Shown in pieces: positions 26,359-35,404 of a DNA stretch of 64,000 nt. A program made the position numbers and the translations under genes. The notes below the pieces were generated by a model. It was given only the letters and a program-made list of their open reading frames with translations. It was not told the origin of the DNA and did not search any database. Origin of the DNA: Bdellovibrio sp. KM01 (GTDB lineage Bacteria; Bdellovibrionota; Bdellovibrionia; Bdellovibrionales; Bdellovibrionaceae); the NCBI RefSeq assembly GCF_013752535.1, contig NZ_CP058348.1:3038001-3102000 (forward strand), in the 5' to 3' direction. Each line of letters starts with the position of its first letter. Position 1 is the first letter of the stretch.

Positions 26359-27782
26359 AGAAACGATGGCTCATTGCAGGTCTGAGCACTTACGGCTTTT
26401 TATGCGCTTGCGCGGTGGGACCGGACTACAAGCGACCGACATCAAATCTGCCGTCGGCTCTGTTCGCAAACTCCAATGAACAAAATCTTGAACTGGGTTG
26501 GTGGAAACAGTTTGGCGACGGAACTTTAGACAAGCTGATTCAATTGGCTTTTGAACACAATCTGGATCTGGAATTAGCGTTGGCCAGAGTCGATGAAGCC
26601 CGCGCTCGATTGGGAATTTCAAAATCCCAATACTTTCCCAGTTTGGATTTAAGTGGCTCTGCTATCAGGGAAAAAGTGACTGAAACAGGTATGACGCCGA
26701 TTCCGCAGGGAACCGACAGCGTAGGCAACAGCTTCTTGTTGGGATTAAGTCTAAGTTATGAAATTGATTTGTGGGGTAAAATCCGTCGTAGCAACGAATC
26801 CGCCAAGGCTCAGTTGCTGAGCGCAGACTACAACCGCGCCAATGTGCAGTTGACGCTTCTTAGCCAAGTGGTCAGCGGATACTTTGCTTTACGCTCTCTA
26901 GATCTGCAGCACGCGATTGCCCAGGATACTTTAAAGTCGCGGATTTCGTCTTATGAGCTGATGTTTAGACGTTTCAAGGGCGGTATCGGATCAGAACTCG
27001 ATGCCCGTCAATCCGAATCGGAAATGCGTGCTGCCGAAGCGACAGTTTCAAAACTTGACGATCAAATTTCCCGAGCAGAAAGTTTCTTGTCAGTCCTGAT
27101 CGGAAAAAGTCCCAAGGAGATTATCGAAACTCCCTTGGTCCGAGGTCGTAAGCTTGACGAGATCATAATGCCTCCCCAACTGCCATCATCCCTTCCATCA
27201 TCGCTTCTGGAACGACGACCTGACATTCTAGCCGCTGAACAAAATTTGGTCTCTTCAAATGCTTTAATTGGGGTCGCCAAAGCTTACTATTTTCCCAGTA
27301 TTTCATTGGGTGGAATCTTCGGTTACGAAAGTTCCGATTTAAAAAACCTTTTTAATAATGGATCACAAAATTGGGGCTACGGAGCAAGCATCTCGATGCC
27401 AATCTTCAATGGGGGAAGAACCGGCTACTTGGTTGAAGCCGCTACGGCTCAACAAAAAGCTGCTGAAATCCAATATCGCCAAGCTATTCAAAATGCCTTT
27501 GTCGAAGTCAGAAATGCTTTGAAAACCTATCAGTCCTATGGGGATGTGGTTGAGGCACAGCGAAAACAGGTGGTCGCTATCGAACGAAATCTTTATCTGG
27601 CACAACTACGCTATAAGAATGGCCAGTCACCGTATTTGGAAGTGCTTGATGCCGAAAGGCAATTGTTCTCTGTGCAATTGGATTTGGTAAAATCTCAACA
27701 ATCTCGCCTGGTGTCCGTCGTAGATTTGTACAAATCTTTAGGTGGAGGCTGGAAAGCTGATATGAAGACGTCCTCTCAATAA
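26355..27782 (+). CDS. Outer-membrane efflux lipoprotein (OprM/NodT family)
   Basis: The 475-residue product has a lipoprotein signal (CAC, probable C19) and the family start CAVGPDYKRP. Two repeats of the TolC-like outer-membrane efflux domain follow (about 65-260 and 275-460), including RRPDILAAEQNL. It forms the trimeric exit duct for the RND pump encoded just before it, overlapping by ATGA. The stop codon lies within the terminator hairpin, which marks the end of the operon. Confidence 0.95.
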   Translation: MKKRWLIAGLSTYGFLCACAVGPDYKRPTSNLPSALFANSNEQNLELGWWKQFGDGTLDKLIQLAFEHNLDLELALARVDEARARLGISKSQYFPSLDLSGSAIREKVTETGMTPIPQGTDSVGNSFLLGLSLSYEIDLWGKIRRSNESAKAQLLSADYNRANVQLTLLSQVVSGYFALRSLDLQHAIAQDTLKSRISSYELMFRRFKGGIGSELDARQSESEMRAAEATVSKLDDQISRAESFLSVLIGKSPKEIIETPLVRGRKLDEIIMPPQLPSSLPSSLLERRPDILAAEQNLVSSNALIGVAKAYYFPSISLGGIFGYESSDLKNLFNNGSQNWGYGASISMPIFNGGRTGYLVEAATAQQKAAEIQYRQAIQNAFVEVRNALKTYQSYGDVVEAQRKQVVAIERNLYLAQLRYKNGQSPYLEVLDAERQLFSVQLDLVKSQQSRLVSVVDLYKSLGGGWKADMKTSSQ

Positions 27783-27795
27783 GGACGTCTCTTTT
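27766..27795 (+). terminator. Intrinsic terminator of the aspT-RND operon
   Basis: A 9 bp perfect stem (AGACGTCCT / AGGACGTCT) with a seven-base loop contains the stop codon of the outer-membrane channel gene and is followed by CTTTT. The convergent asparaginase gene ends at 27807. Confidence 0.8.
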
Positions 27796-27806
27796 AAATT
27801 TCTCTC

Positions 27807-28865
27807 TCAATACTTCTCGAACATTTCTTGGACTTTCTTAGGATCGCTTGTTTTCGTCAGAGCCAACTGAGCTAATACACGAGACTTAGCTGGATTGAAC
27901 TCTCCTGAAGCCACAAAACCTGCTTTGTCATCGTCGACTTCATTGTTGCGAAGAACTAAGCCTGTCGGCAATCGAGTGCTTCGAACAACCAGCAAACCAT
28001 TTTTCTTTTGCAGTCTTTCCAAAATCGTCAATGATGCTTGATTCATGTTGCCATCACCTACGCCGGCAATCACGATACCTTTTGCACCTGATTTCACTGC
28101 AGATTCAATCAGGTCCGGCGACATATTAGAATGAGCATAGATAATATCCACTCTTGGCAGACTCTTAGGTGAAACACCTGCGAATTCAGAGCCCGCTGTA
28201 TGCTTTTTGTTGGAGGATTCAAACCAGGCAATTTTACCGGTGTTAATGTAGCCCTCTGGCCCACGCTCAGGGCTGTGGAATGTTTCCACATTCGTCGTAT
28301 TCATTTTTTCCACGGCACGTGCTTGATGAATTTCATCATTCATCACAACCAGAACACCACGTTTTTTAGCTCCAGGGCTTGCCGCCACGGCGACCGCATT
28401 ATACAGATTGCCGGGGCCGTCTGCGCTGATCGCTGTTGCGGGTCTCATAGAACCAACCAGCACCACGGGTTTATCGCTTTTAACCACAAGATTTAGAAAG
28501 AAAGCGGTTTCTTCCATCGTGTCTGTCCCGTGAGTAATGACCACACCGTCAGCATCGGATTTCAATACTTCATTCACACGTTTCGCAAGCTTTAGCCAAA
28601 CTTCGTCACTCATGTCCTGGCTTCCGATATTAGCCACTTGCTCTCCCGTTAGAGTCGCAAGATCGCCCATATTCGGAACCGCTGCGATAAGGTCTTCGAC
28701 CTTAAAAGTTCCCGACTTATACCCGTACTCGCCGGCTTTCATTTGCGCCCCAGCAATTGTACCGCCCGTCGCCAGAATGTGGACCTTCATTTTCTTATCA
28801 GCAGCAAAACTGCTGCTGGTGAAAATAACGATCGACATAAAAACATATCCTATCGTTTGTTTCAT
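27807..28865 (-). CDS. ansB: Periplasmic type II L-asparaginase
   Basis: The 352-residue product has a signal peptide (about 1-21). The two active-site threonine motifs are present: LATGGTIAG with T36, and VVITHGTDTMEET with T114-D115. The catalytic lysine region EKMNTTNVETF also matches. It hydrolyses asparagine (possibly glutamine) to aspartate and ammonia. A periplasmic enzyme would deliver aspartate to the AspT-type exchanger encoded convergently. AAGGAGAG precedes the ATG. It lies 25 bp after a porin gene on the same strand, so porin and enzyme form an uptake/degradation pair. Confidence 0.95.
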   Translation of the reverse strand: MKQTIGYVFMSIVIFTSSSFAADKKMKVHILATGGTIAGAQMKAGEYGYKSGTFKVEDLIAAVPNMGDLATLTGEQVANIGSQDMSDEVWLKLAKRVNEVLKSDADGVVITHGTDTMEETAFFLNLVVKSDKPVVLVGSMRPATAISADGPGNLYNAVAVAASPGAKKRGVLVVMNDEIHQARAVEKMNTTNVETFHSPERGPEGYINTGKIAWFESSNKKHTAGSEFAGVSPKSLPRVDIIYAHSNMSPDLIESAVKSGAKGIVIAGVGDGNMNQASLTILERLQKKNGLLVVRSTRLPTGLVLRNNEVDDDKAGFVASGEFNPAKSRVLAQLALTKTSDPKKVQEMFEKY

Positions 28866-28890
28866 ATCCTCTCCTTGGATTTATCATTTC

Positions 28891-30069
28891 CTATTTAAAA
28901 TCTAAGCTGGAAAAGCTGTATTTCATGGTAATTTGAATACGCTGATCATGTGTTGTCGTATCATCTTTGCTCATGCGACTGCCCCACAAGAATTCCCCAC
29001 CGTACATGAAGTTTTTAACGGGTGTTGAAACCAGATTGATGGAAGCGTATTGCCCACGTTTGAAAGCATCGTCATTTTGCAAATCTGTGTTCTTTACTTC
29101 ACTTTGCGCAAATCCGATCGTCGACATCAACTTTTCATTCCAATTGTGATCGTAGTAAAGAAGGAAAGCTGTCAATGGAACGACCTTTACGGAAAGATTC
29201 CCCAACGATCCTTCAGGTCCCATATCCGTACCACCGTCATTCATATAACTTGCGATACCTTCACCCGTAACAACTCCGGCCATAATTTTTCCAGAACCGG
29301 TCTTAACACTTCCGGTAACATCCACGCCCCAACCTGTTTTACTGTCACTTGGTTCGTGATTACCAGTTTTAGTCTCAAAACCAACTTGTCTGACGATACC
29401 GGCAATTTGAAAATGTCCCCAATCACCCGCAGACTTCCACTGCGCAGTGAGGTCTGGATACTTCTCATCTTTTTGAGCGTTGGTGACAACATCCGGGTCA
29501 ATAGTTCTAACTTGTCCTGGATCAATATCATCGCCGGGTCTTTCAATCGCGATCGCCAATGATTGATTGCCACGCATCGGTGTCCAACGAATTTGTGGGT
29601 TACGATAAAAGGCCATACCGATCGGCCCCCAGTAATCGAGCATGTTTGGAAAGATGTCTCCGTCCATGAACAGCGAGTTCGTTTGACCGGCAAGCCAACT
29701 ACCCCATTGACCATAGGCATGACGCAAACGAGGTGTCGTCTGACCTTCATCAGATCCCACTCCGAAAAAATCGAATTCTAATTTCGTGAAAAGATCCTCG
29801 CCGCTTAATGGAAGCCAGGTCTGAATACCCAAGCGGCTTTGTTTGGCACTGAGCGAAGCTTGTCCGTCACTTCCGTAGGCACCATCCGTCGAAGCGATTT
29901 TGGAAGGGCGTAAAGTGTCCTGCCAATTTGGATCAACGCGGTTGAAATCTTGAATATAATCAAGCTGCGTAAAACCATAGATTTCAAGTTTCGCCTCGGC
30001 CTGCGCATAGGACGCAAATCCCATCGCAATCAGACCTATTCCTAATGCCCTTCTCTTGAACGCATTCAT
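28891..30069 (-). CDS. Outer-membrane porin, DcaP-like
   Basis: The 392-residue product has a signal peptide ending ASYAQA. The mature start LEIYGFTQLDYIQDF and the following SAKQSRLGIQTWLP and TKLEFDFFG segments match the DcaP-like porins, trimeric channels that pass small acidic solutes such as dicarboxylates. Alternating beta strands run to the C-terminal aromatic residue in SFSSLDFK, though the last residue is Lys instead of Phe. AGGAG precedes the ATG. Co-transcription with periplasmic asparaginase suggests a role in taking in asparagine, aspartate or peptides. Specificity is inferred from context. Confidence 0.82.
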   Translation of the reverse strand: MNAFKRRALGIGLIAMGFASYAQAEAKLEIYGFTQLDYIQDFNRVDPNWQDTLRPSKIASTDGAYGSDGQASLSAKQSRLGIQTWLPLSGEDLFTKLEFDFFGVGSDEGQTTPRLRHAYGQWGSWLAGQTNSLFMDGDIFPNMLDYWGPIGMAFYRNPQIRWTPMRGNQSLAIAIERPGDDIDPGQVRTIDPDVVTNAQKDEKYPDLTAQWKSAGDWGHFQIAGIVRQVGFETKTGNHEPSDSKTGWGVDVTGSVKTGSGKIMAGVVTGEGIASYMNDGGTDMGPEGSLGNLSVKVVPLTAFLLYYDHNWNEKLMSTIGFAQSEVKNTDLQNDDAFKRGQYASINLVSTPVKNFMYGGEFLWGSRMSKDDTTTHDQRIQITMKYSFSSLDFK

Positions 30070-30180
30070 GCTCAGCTCCTAAAAGGTGAGGTTGTTATAA
30101 TTCTGAATTTTGCCGTAAAATATTTTTAGCACTTAAACTTTCCACCAGCATGGCAATCCGTCGTACCTGTATAAAAACAT

Positions 30181-32355
30181 CTAGAACTGTTTGCCCAACA
30201 TGAAATAACAACTCCACGTTTTATTATCCCCATAGGCTGCCGCCAGATACATCGGCCCCAGAATACTGTCGTACGCTAGGTATCCCGTTCCCGACATATG
30301 CCACTCATCCGCAATTTTTTTGTCAAAGTAGTTAAAGACACGCCCGGTTTCCAGCGCCGCCCCCCAATAACTTCCCGACAAAAAAGGCATGCGCCGATAG
30401 TACTGAACGGATCCATAGGCAAATTGATCCCCTATCAACTCTTGATAACGATAACTGGAAAGATTCAAAAAACCTCCCAGCCAACTGACATCTGCGAGCA
30501 CACCATTATCGCCAGTGGAAGTTTGTCCTTTCAGTGTGAATTGAAAAACCCCTTTGCCCGCGGTCATAGCGCCGCGGAAGTTCAAGCCATACAATCCATA
30601 ATTGTCGATGTCCTCAGAGGCGCCGATTGAATAGTATCCATAAAGATCCAAATAAGCCCCGGTTGAAGGAAAGAAATAATTATCAAGCTGATCATAAAAA
30701 AAGTTGAAGCGAAGGCCATAGTCATTGGTACGTGAATTGGGAAGAATAGACGAACCAATATTTCTTGAAGCACTGTACTCATTGAAAGCTGGACCAAATC
30801 GGAACTCTCCAATTTCAGATCCGACACCCACGTCAGCCCCGAATGAGATTTTAGAATACTTGTACTTTGCAACTTCGTCGCCTTCTTGCCACAAAGCCAA
30901 AGGAATTCGGTAATATCGGAAATAGGGAGCGACAAAGCCATTCCCACCCGCCGTTGTGGGTTGATAGAACTCGGTATAGAACATCGAGGAATTACCCATT
31001 TGCAGAATGCTCTTCCATTCGGCTCCTAGGCTATTCACCCACGTTCTGCGGTACATAGCTGATAAATTCCATGGATAAGAACTTTCGAAATCAGTTCCCA
31101 GACTTAAACCGAAGTTCAAATAATTAGGTCCCCAGTTTTTTTGCACCGGTAAAACCAACAAATCCTGGCCCGCGCCGCTGTCAAACAGTTCGTAATCAAG
31201 CTGACTGAAATCCCCGGTCGCATAAAGCTGAGTCAACTGATCATGAAATTTGTCAATGTTGAGATTTACACCCGTGGGAACTTTAAGCTCGTCCTTCAGA
31301 GTAGCAGCATTGACCCAACCACTGTCGGCAACAGTGACTTTTTGAATAGGCTTGGGTTTTAACTTTTTGCTGATGCGATTTGTGGCCCAAGCAGAGTATT
31401 CTTTCTCTGATACCGAGTATCGACGCAAAGAGGGCAACGCTTTCATTGCAGCCACTCTTCCAACTTCGATTAATTTATCACTGTGTTCAAAGTCCATGGA
31501 ACCCAAGGAGTCGAACTGAGGAGCGATAAAAACATCTTTGTCTTTTAATCCCGCCACCTGAGGTCGCACATTTTGAATCATCATCAAACGCGTGTATTGA
31601 TCCATCACCGAGAAAATTCCCGTGATTTCCCCTTGCGATAAGGGGGCAGCCCCAACATCAATTGCGATGACAACATCGGCGCACATGTTCCTTACGACAT
31701 CCACAGGAAGATTTCGAACCAGTCCCCCATCGGCCAAAATATGTCCTTTAGAAGGCACAGACGGAAATATTCCTGGTACGGCCATACTGGCGCGAAGGGC
31801 GGTGACCAAATCTCCATCCTTCATGATCACCATTTCCCCTGTCGCCAGATCCGTTGCGATGGCGCGATAGGGAATGGGTAGACTATCAAAGTTCGCGACA
31901 GTTCCACCGTAAGTAAGATTGCGAAGGAAGTATTCGATCTCTTGTGTACTGATGGCCGCAAGAGGAAGTTTTAATTGGCCACCATCAGCAAGTCCGACTT
32001 CAACACCCAACATTGAAAGTTTATCGTCTTGTTTACGACGGAATGGATAGGCCTGCCTTGGTGCTTTTGCCAAAAACATATTTCCCCAATTGGCTTCGCT
32101 GATTTGTTTGCGCATTTCCTCGGGAGTTGCGCCCACAGCATAGGAAGCACCAACAAGGGAACCAATGCTGGTCCCTGCGATGCAATCTACAGGAATTCTG
32201 TTTTCCTCCAGAACTTTGATGATACCGACGTGTGCAATACCACGAGCCCCGCCACCACCAAGAACCAAGCCAATCTTAGGTCTTCGACTTTCGGCAGACC
32301 ATGAGTTAACGGCAAAGATCAAAGTCATCAGGCCTAGCACATAGAATTTTCTCAT
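30181..32355 (-). CDS. Patatin-like phospholipase with POTRA and beta-barrel (type Vd autotransporter-like)
   Basis: The 724-residue product has a signal peptide (about 1-20), then a patatin domain (25-320). The oxyanion loop GGGGARG (33-39), nucleophile S63 in GTSIG and partner D209 in DGG are all present, a Ser-Asp dyad for lipid acyl hydrolysis. A POTRA-like domain (about 335-405) is followed by a C-terminal Omp85-type 16-strand-like barrel that ends in Phe. This is the architecture of PlpD of Pseudomonas, a type Vd protein whose phospholipase crosses the outer membrane. In a predator it could attack prey membranes, but that is inference. The gene stands alone. Confidence 0.93.
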   Translation of the reverse strand: MRKFYVLGLMTLIFAVNSWSAESRRPKIGLVLGGGGARGIAHVGIIKVLEENRIPVDCIAGTSIGSLVGASYAVGATPEEMRKQISEANWGNMFLAKAPRQAYPFRRKQDDKLSMLGVEVGLADGGQLKLPLAAISTQEIEYFLRNLTYGGTVANFDSLPIPYRAIATDLATGEMVIMKDGDLVTALRASMAVPGIFPSVPSKGHILADGGLVRNLPVDVVRNMCADVVIAIDVGAAPLSQGEITGIFSVMDQYTRLMMIQNVRPQVAGLKDKDVFIAPQFDSLGSMDFEHSDKLIEVGRVAAMKALPSLRRYSVSEKEYSAWATNRISKKLKPKPIQKVTVADSGWVNAATLKDELKVPTGVNLNIDKFHDQLTQLYATGDFSQLDYELFDSGAGQDLLVLPVQKNWGPNYLNFGLSLGTDFESSYPWNLSAMYRRTWVNSLGAEWKSILQMGNSSMFYTEFYQPTTAGGNGFVAPYFRYYRIPLALWQEGDEVAKYKYSKISFGADVGVGSEIGEFRFGPAFNEYSASRNIGSSILPNSRTNDYGLRFNFFYDQLDNYFFPSTGAYLDLYGYYSIGASEDIDNYGLYGLNFRGAMTAGKGVFQFTLKGQTSTGDNGVLADVSWLGGFLNLSSYRYQELIGDQFAYGSVQYYRRMPFLSGSYWGAALETGRVFNYFDKKIADEWHMSGTGYLAYDSILGPMYLAAAYGDNKTWSCYFMLGKQF

Positions 32356-32444
32356 GTTACAAAGGTTGACACCAGAAAACGGTTTTCTCTGCAGAATTCT
32401 AATTCGTCTGCGAACATACAGACGCCATTGAATTGAGAGGTCTC

Positions 32445-33911
32445 ATGTTTCTTCGTCTTAAATTTTGCCTCGGCGTGCTCTTAATTTTTATTCTTTCACA
32501 AAAAGTTTTCGCAGCTCCCTCTACTGACAAAGCCAATGAGAAAACAACCTTTTCAATGGTGATATCCGGCATAGACCAGGTGCTGCAAGATTTGGGTAAC
32601 GACAAAGTCTTTAATCCACAAACTTGTCCCACGTATATTAACAAAATAACGGACTGGCTTTTCTATCTTCCCGCAGATCAGCTTGTACCCCACAATCCAC
32701 AAGAAATTGCATTTTTGAAAACTAACGGCGACTCCGTCATCCGAAAGATATTTCTTTTGCGTCTGAAGTTGCATGAACGACTTAAAGATTTTGACAAAGC
32801 TAACAACCTTACCGAAGCATGCGTATTAAAAATTCGCGAGGGTCTGCAATACGCCCGCTTCACCAATGAATACATTACCGAGTGGATTGTGCATAACAAG
32901 GTCGTTGCCTTTGAAGAAGCCCCGATCCTTGCTGGATCATTTCCTTTTGTTCTGAAAGATCCCTCGCTGGACAAAATCAATCTGATACCCGGAGATGTGC
33001 TTTTAATTCGCGGCAAAAGTTTTGTTTCTGCGATGATCGCACGAATCGGCGACGAAGAAGGTAATTTCTCTCATCTGGCAATTGTCGGTCAGGATGATAA
33101 GGGCGGGCTTCAAGTCGTCGAATCCCTGATTCAAGAGGGCGTTGTTGTAACACCCCTAGAAAAATGGCGAAACGCGCAGGATGCCCGCGTGGCCCTTTTC
33201 AGATTGCCGGATCAGAATCTGGCCGAAAAAGCGGCCCGTCTGGTTTATGAATGGGGTCTAACTCATGCTGAATATGATTTCGCAATGGATGACAGCCGCT
33301 ATGATCGAGCCTTTTGCTCGGAAGTTGTTCGCTATGCTTTTGACAAAGCTTCGGATGGAAAACTGATCGTTCCCAAATATCGCAGCCATGTCAGCAAATT
33401 CAAAGACGGACCTTATCCAAAATCCCTGGGAGTCACTCAAGCAACGTTGTTTGCACCCTATGACATCGAAGTCGATCCTCGCTTTCAGTATTTGGCTGAG
33501 GGAACTTTTTACCCGCTGCTGCGACAAGTACGAATTCAAGATTCAATTTTGCAAAGCATCTATGAATGGATGATCAAAAAGGACTACACGTTCTATGAGC
33601 CGTGGTGGCTAGGTACGGAAGCGACTTTAGGAAAAGGGCTTCGCTTCCTGGGTTTTATGAAAGACCAGATGCCAACCTATATGCCTAAGGATACCATAAA
33701 AACAATTCTCCTCTTTGAAGGCGTTTCTGATTCTTTGGAAAAAAATCTTTTTGATAAAGAGAAGGCGTTTTACGAAAAACGAGGCTACCCGCCGTCCTTT
33801 CAAGACATGATGCTCGCGAATGAACAAAAAAGAAAAGAGGACTGCGCCCTTTATGAAAAGGGCAAAAAGTCGGAATTTCATTCTTTTTTTAGAGGCAAGG
33901 GCTGCAATTAA
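32445..33911 (+). CDS. Secreted YiiX-like permuted papain-fold hydrolase
   Basis: The longest frame begins with TTG at 32433, but its first codons contain the GAGAGG ribosome site of the ATG at 32445, which starts a clear signal peptide (FILSQKVFA). The 488-residue protein has a C-terminal YiiX/NlpC-P60-type domain from about residue 180, with GDVLLIRGKSFVS, H210 in FSHLAIV and nucleophile C291 in RAFCSEVVRYAF. The permuted order (His before Cys) is that of the YiiX family, amidases or lipases of lipid or peptide substrates. The N-terminal 170 residues are helical and unrecognised. It is divergent from the patatin gene, so both could share a control region. Confidence 0.85.
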   Translation: MFLRLKFCLGVLLIFILSQKVFAAPSTDKANEKTTFSMVISGIDQVLQDLGNDKVFNPQTCPTYINKITDWLFYLPADQLVPHNPQEIAFLKTNGDSVIRKIFLLRLKLHERLKDFDKANNLTEACVLKIREGLQYARFTNEYITEWIVHNKVVAFEEAPILAGSFPFVLKDPSLDKINLIPGDVLLIRGKSFVSAMIARIGDEEGNFSHLAIVGQDDKGGLQVVESLIQEGVVVTPLEKWRNAQDARVALFRLPDQNLAEKAARLVYEWGLTHAEYDFAMDDSRYDRAFCSEVVRYAFDKASDGKLIVPKYRSHVSKFKDGPYPKSLGVTQATLFAPYDIEVDPRFQYLAEGTFYPLLRQVRIQDSILQSIYEWMIKKDYTFYEPWWLGTEATLGKGLRFLGFMKDQMPTYMPKDTIKTILLFEGVSDSLEKNLFDKEKAFYEKRGYPPSFQDMMLANEQKRKEDCALYEKGKKSEFHSFFRGKGCN

Positions 33912-34014
33912 TGCCAGCAGAGTTTACGCCCCATGCTAAATGGATTCATTTTAATCCAAGACCATTTGACCCTAGGCCCCCTATTTGAAAGAACTCTGCC
34001 TACAAGGAGCACCC

Positions 34015-34440
34015 ATGAAATTCATCGCTTTTCTAACTGCATTCTTTTCTTTAATGACAGTATCCCACGCCGCAATCGTAACTATTGAAGGTTTCAGAAA
34101 TACTAAAGGCTTTGCCGCTGTCAGCGTTTTTCACGAAAGGGAACAACGTGCATTCCCTGGTGATGCCGAAAAAGCAATCAAAACACTTTATGTTCCTGTT
34201 CCGAAAAATTCAAAATTGGAATTCACTCTGGACAACATGCCCGCTGGAAAGTACGCCGTGGCAATTCTTCATGACGAAGATGGCAATAAGAAATTGAACA
34301 CCGTTTTGGGTTACCCACGCGAAGGTTTTGGATTCTCTAACAACCCAACAATCTTGGTCGGTGCACCGGCATTTTCAAAATGTGCGGTCGAGCTTACTGA
34401 AGATGCCGCTATTAAAATCAAAATGAAGTATTTCTACTAA
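34015..34440 (+). CDS. DUF2141 secreted protein
   Basis: The ATG at 34015 has AAGGAG upstream and opens a signal peptide (about 1-19), giving 141 residues. The family signature is the segment DEDGNKKLNTVLGYPREGFG followed by FSNNP, near residues 85-110. DUF2141 proteins are small exported beta-sandwich proteins of unknown role. The gene is single, between a YiiX-like gene and an alpha/beta hydrolase gene. A hairpin follows at 34456. Confidence 0.88.
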   Translation: MKFIAFLTAFFSLMTVSHAAIVTIEGFRNTKGFAAVSVFHEREQRAFPGDAEKAIKTLYVPVPKNSKLEFTLDNMPAGKYAVAILHDEDGNKKLNTVLGYPREGFGFSNNPTILVGAPAFSKCAVELTEDAAIKIKMKYFY

Positions 34441-34455
34441 TTCTTATTGCGTTCT

Positions 34456-34486
34456 CTGGGGATCAAATTTGCCATGCGATCCCCAG
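34456..34486 (+). terminator. Hairpin after the DUF2141 gene
   Basis: A 9 bp perfect stem CTGGGGATC / GATCCCCAG with a 13-base loop starts 15 bp after the stop codon. No T run follows, so it may be an mRNA 3'-end stabiliser instead of an intrinsic terminator. Confidence 0.5.
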
Positions 34487-34550
34487 CGACTTAGTCCTGC
34501 ACACGTAAATTTCCATTGTCCAATCTCAAGAATAAAGTTTCAATCTACGG

Positions 34551-35348
34551 ATGTCGTATGAAACTAAGATCATCAAATTAAAAGGCCAGCGCACACTTCT
34601 GGCCTGCTATTCCCTTGCTTCCCGCACCTCCCATAAATGGGTGGTATTTTTACCAGAGTCGGGATCTGAATTTCGTCACGGCGATCGTCAAGAGCTTGTC
34701 AGTCTTATTGGCGCTCACATGTCCAAAAAGTATAATTTCTTGGTGATCAACAAACCCGGTGTTGAAGCTGATCATGTCGATAAGAAAGTTTTTGAAAAAT
34801 CCTTTCGTCAGGAAAAACGCATTCAAGACGCTCTTCAAACCCTCAGGGAAGTTATTCCACCTAAAGATAAGATTCATTTAATTGGATACTCCGAAGGGGC
34901 CTACAACACTCCCGTCGTTGCCAGTAAAGACAAACGAATCGTTTCCATCGCAATGATCGGTGGAGGCACCCGAGGCTGGCTTAAGGAGGAACTTAGCAAT
35001 GCGAGTCCTAAAGAAAAACCTGCCTATGAGCGCGCCATTAAAACAATCTATAAAAAACCAAAATCCAAAAACAAATGGAATGGATTTTCTTATGCCACTT
35101 GGTATTCATATCGGAGTGACAACACCTTAAGAGCACTTAAAGGTTTAAGTATTCCCGCCGTCGCCATTCTGGGAGCCCGTGATAAAGTCATCGATTTAAA
35201 ATCTGCCATCGTGGACCTGGTTTTGGTCAGTGAGCGAAAACCTATTCAGGTGCATATCTTTGGAGATTGCGGACATCACTTCACCAAACATTGGAAACCT
35301 GTGAGTCGCGTCCTGAGTCGATTCCTGTCTGAAATAGAGAAAAAATAA
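34551..35348 (+). CDS. Alpha/beta hydrolase (serine nucleophile), cytoplasmic
   Basis: The 265-residue product has no signal peptide. The nucleophile elbow GYSEG places the serine at S114. ILGARDKVID supplies a likely acidic residue and FGDCGHHFTKHW the catalytic histidine. N-terminal KWVVFLPESGSEFRHGDR holds the oxyanion region. The fold resembles dienelactone-hydrolase or esterase-like enzymes, but no specific family was recognised. The ribosome site is weak. It ends at a terminator shared with the convergent lipoprotein gene. Confidence 0.78.
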   Translation: MSYETKIIKLKGQRTLLACYSLASRTSHKWVVFLPESGSEFRHGDRQELVSLIGAHMSKKYNFLVINKPGVEADHVDKKVFEKSFRQEKRIQDALQTLREVIPPKDKIHLIGYSEGAYNTPVVASKDKRIVSIAMIGGGTRGWLKEELSNASPKEKPAYERAIKTIYKKPKSKNKWNGFSYATWYSYRSDNTLRALKGLSIPAVAILGARDKVIDLKSAIVDLVLVSERKPIQVHIFGDCGHHFTKHWKPVSRVLSRFLSEIEKK

Positions 35349-35350
35349 AA

Positions 35351-35382
35351 AAACCCACAATCTTTCGGATCGTGGGTTTCCA
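35351..35382. terminator. Bidirectional terminator between convergent genes
   Basis: A 12 bp stem with one mismatch (AAACCCACAATC / GATCGTGGGTTT) and a TTTCG loop lies just after the alpha/beta hydrolase stop, flanked by an A run on one side and T residues on the other. Confidence 0.8.
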
Positions 35383-35404
35383 ACTTATCTTCTATCGAAA
35401 CCGA

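Noticed and set aside
29241-29750. 169-codon minus-strand frame
   Set aside because: Alternative frame of the porin gene on the same strand; the porin frame has the signal peptide and family motifs.
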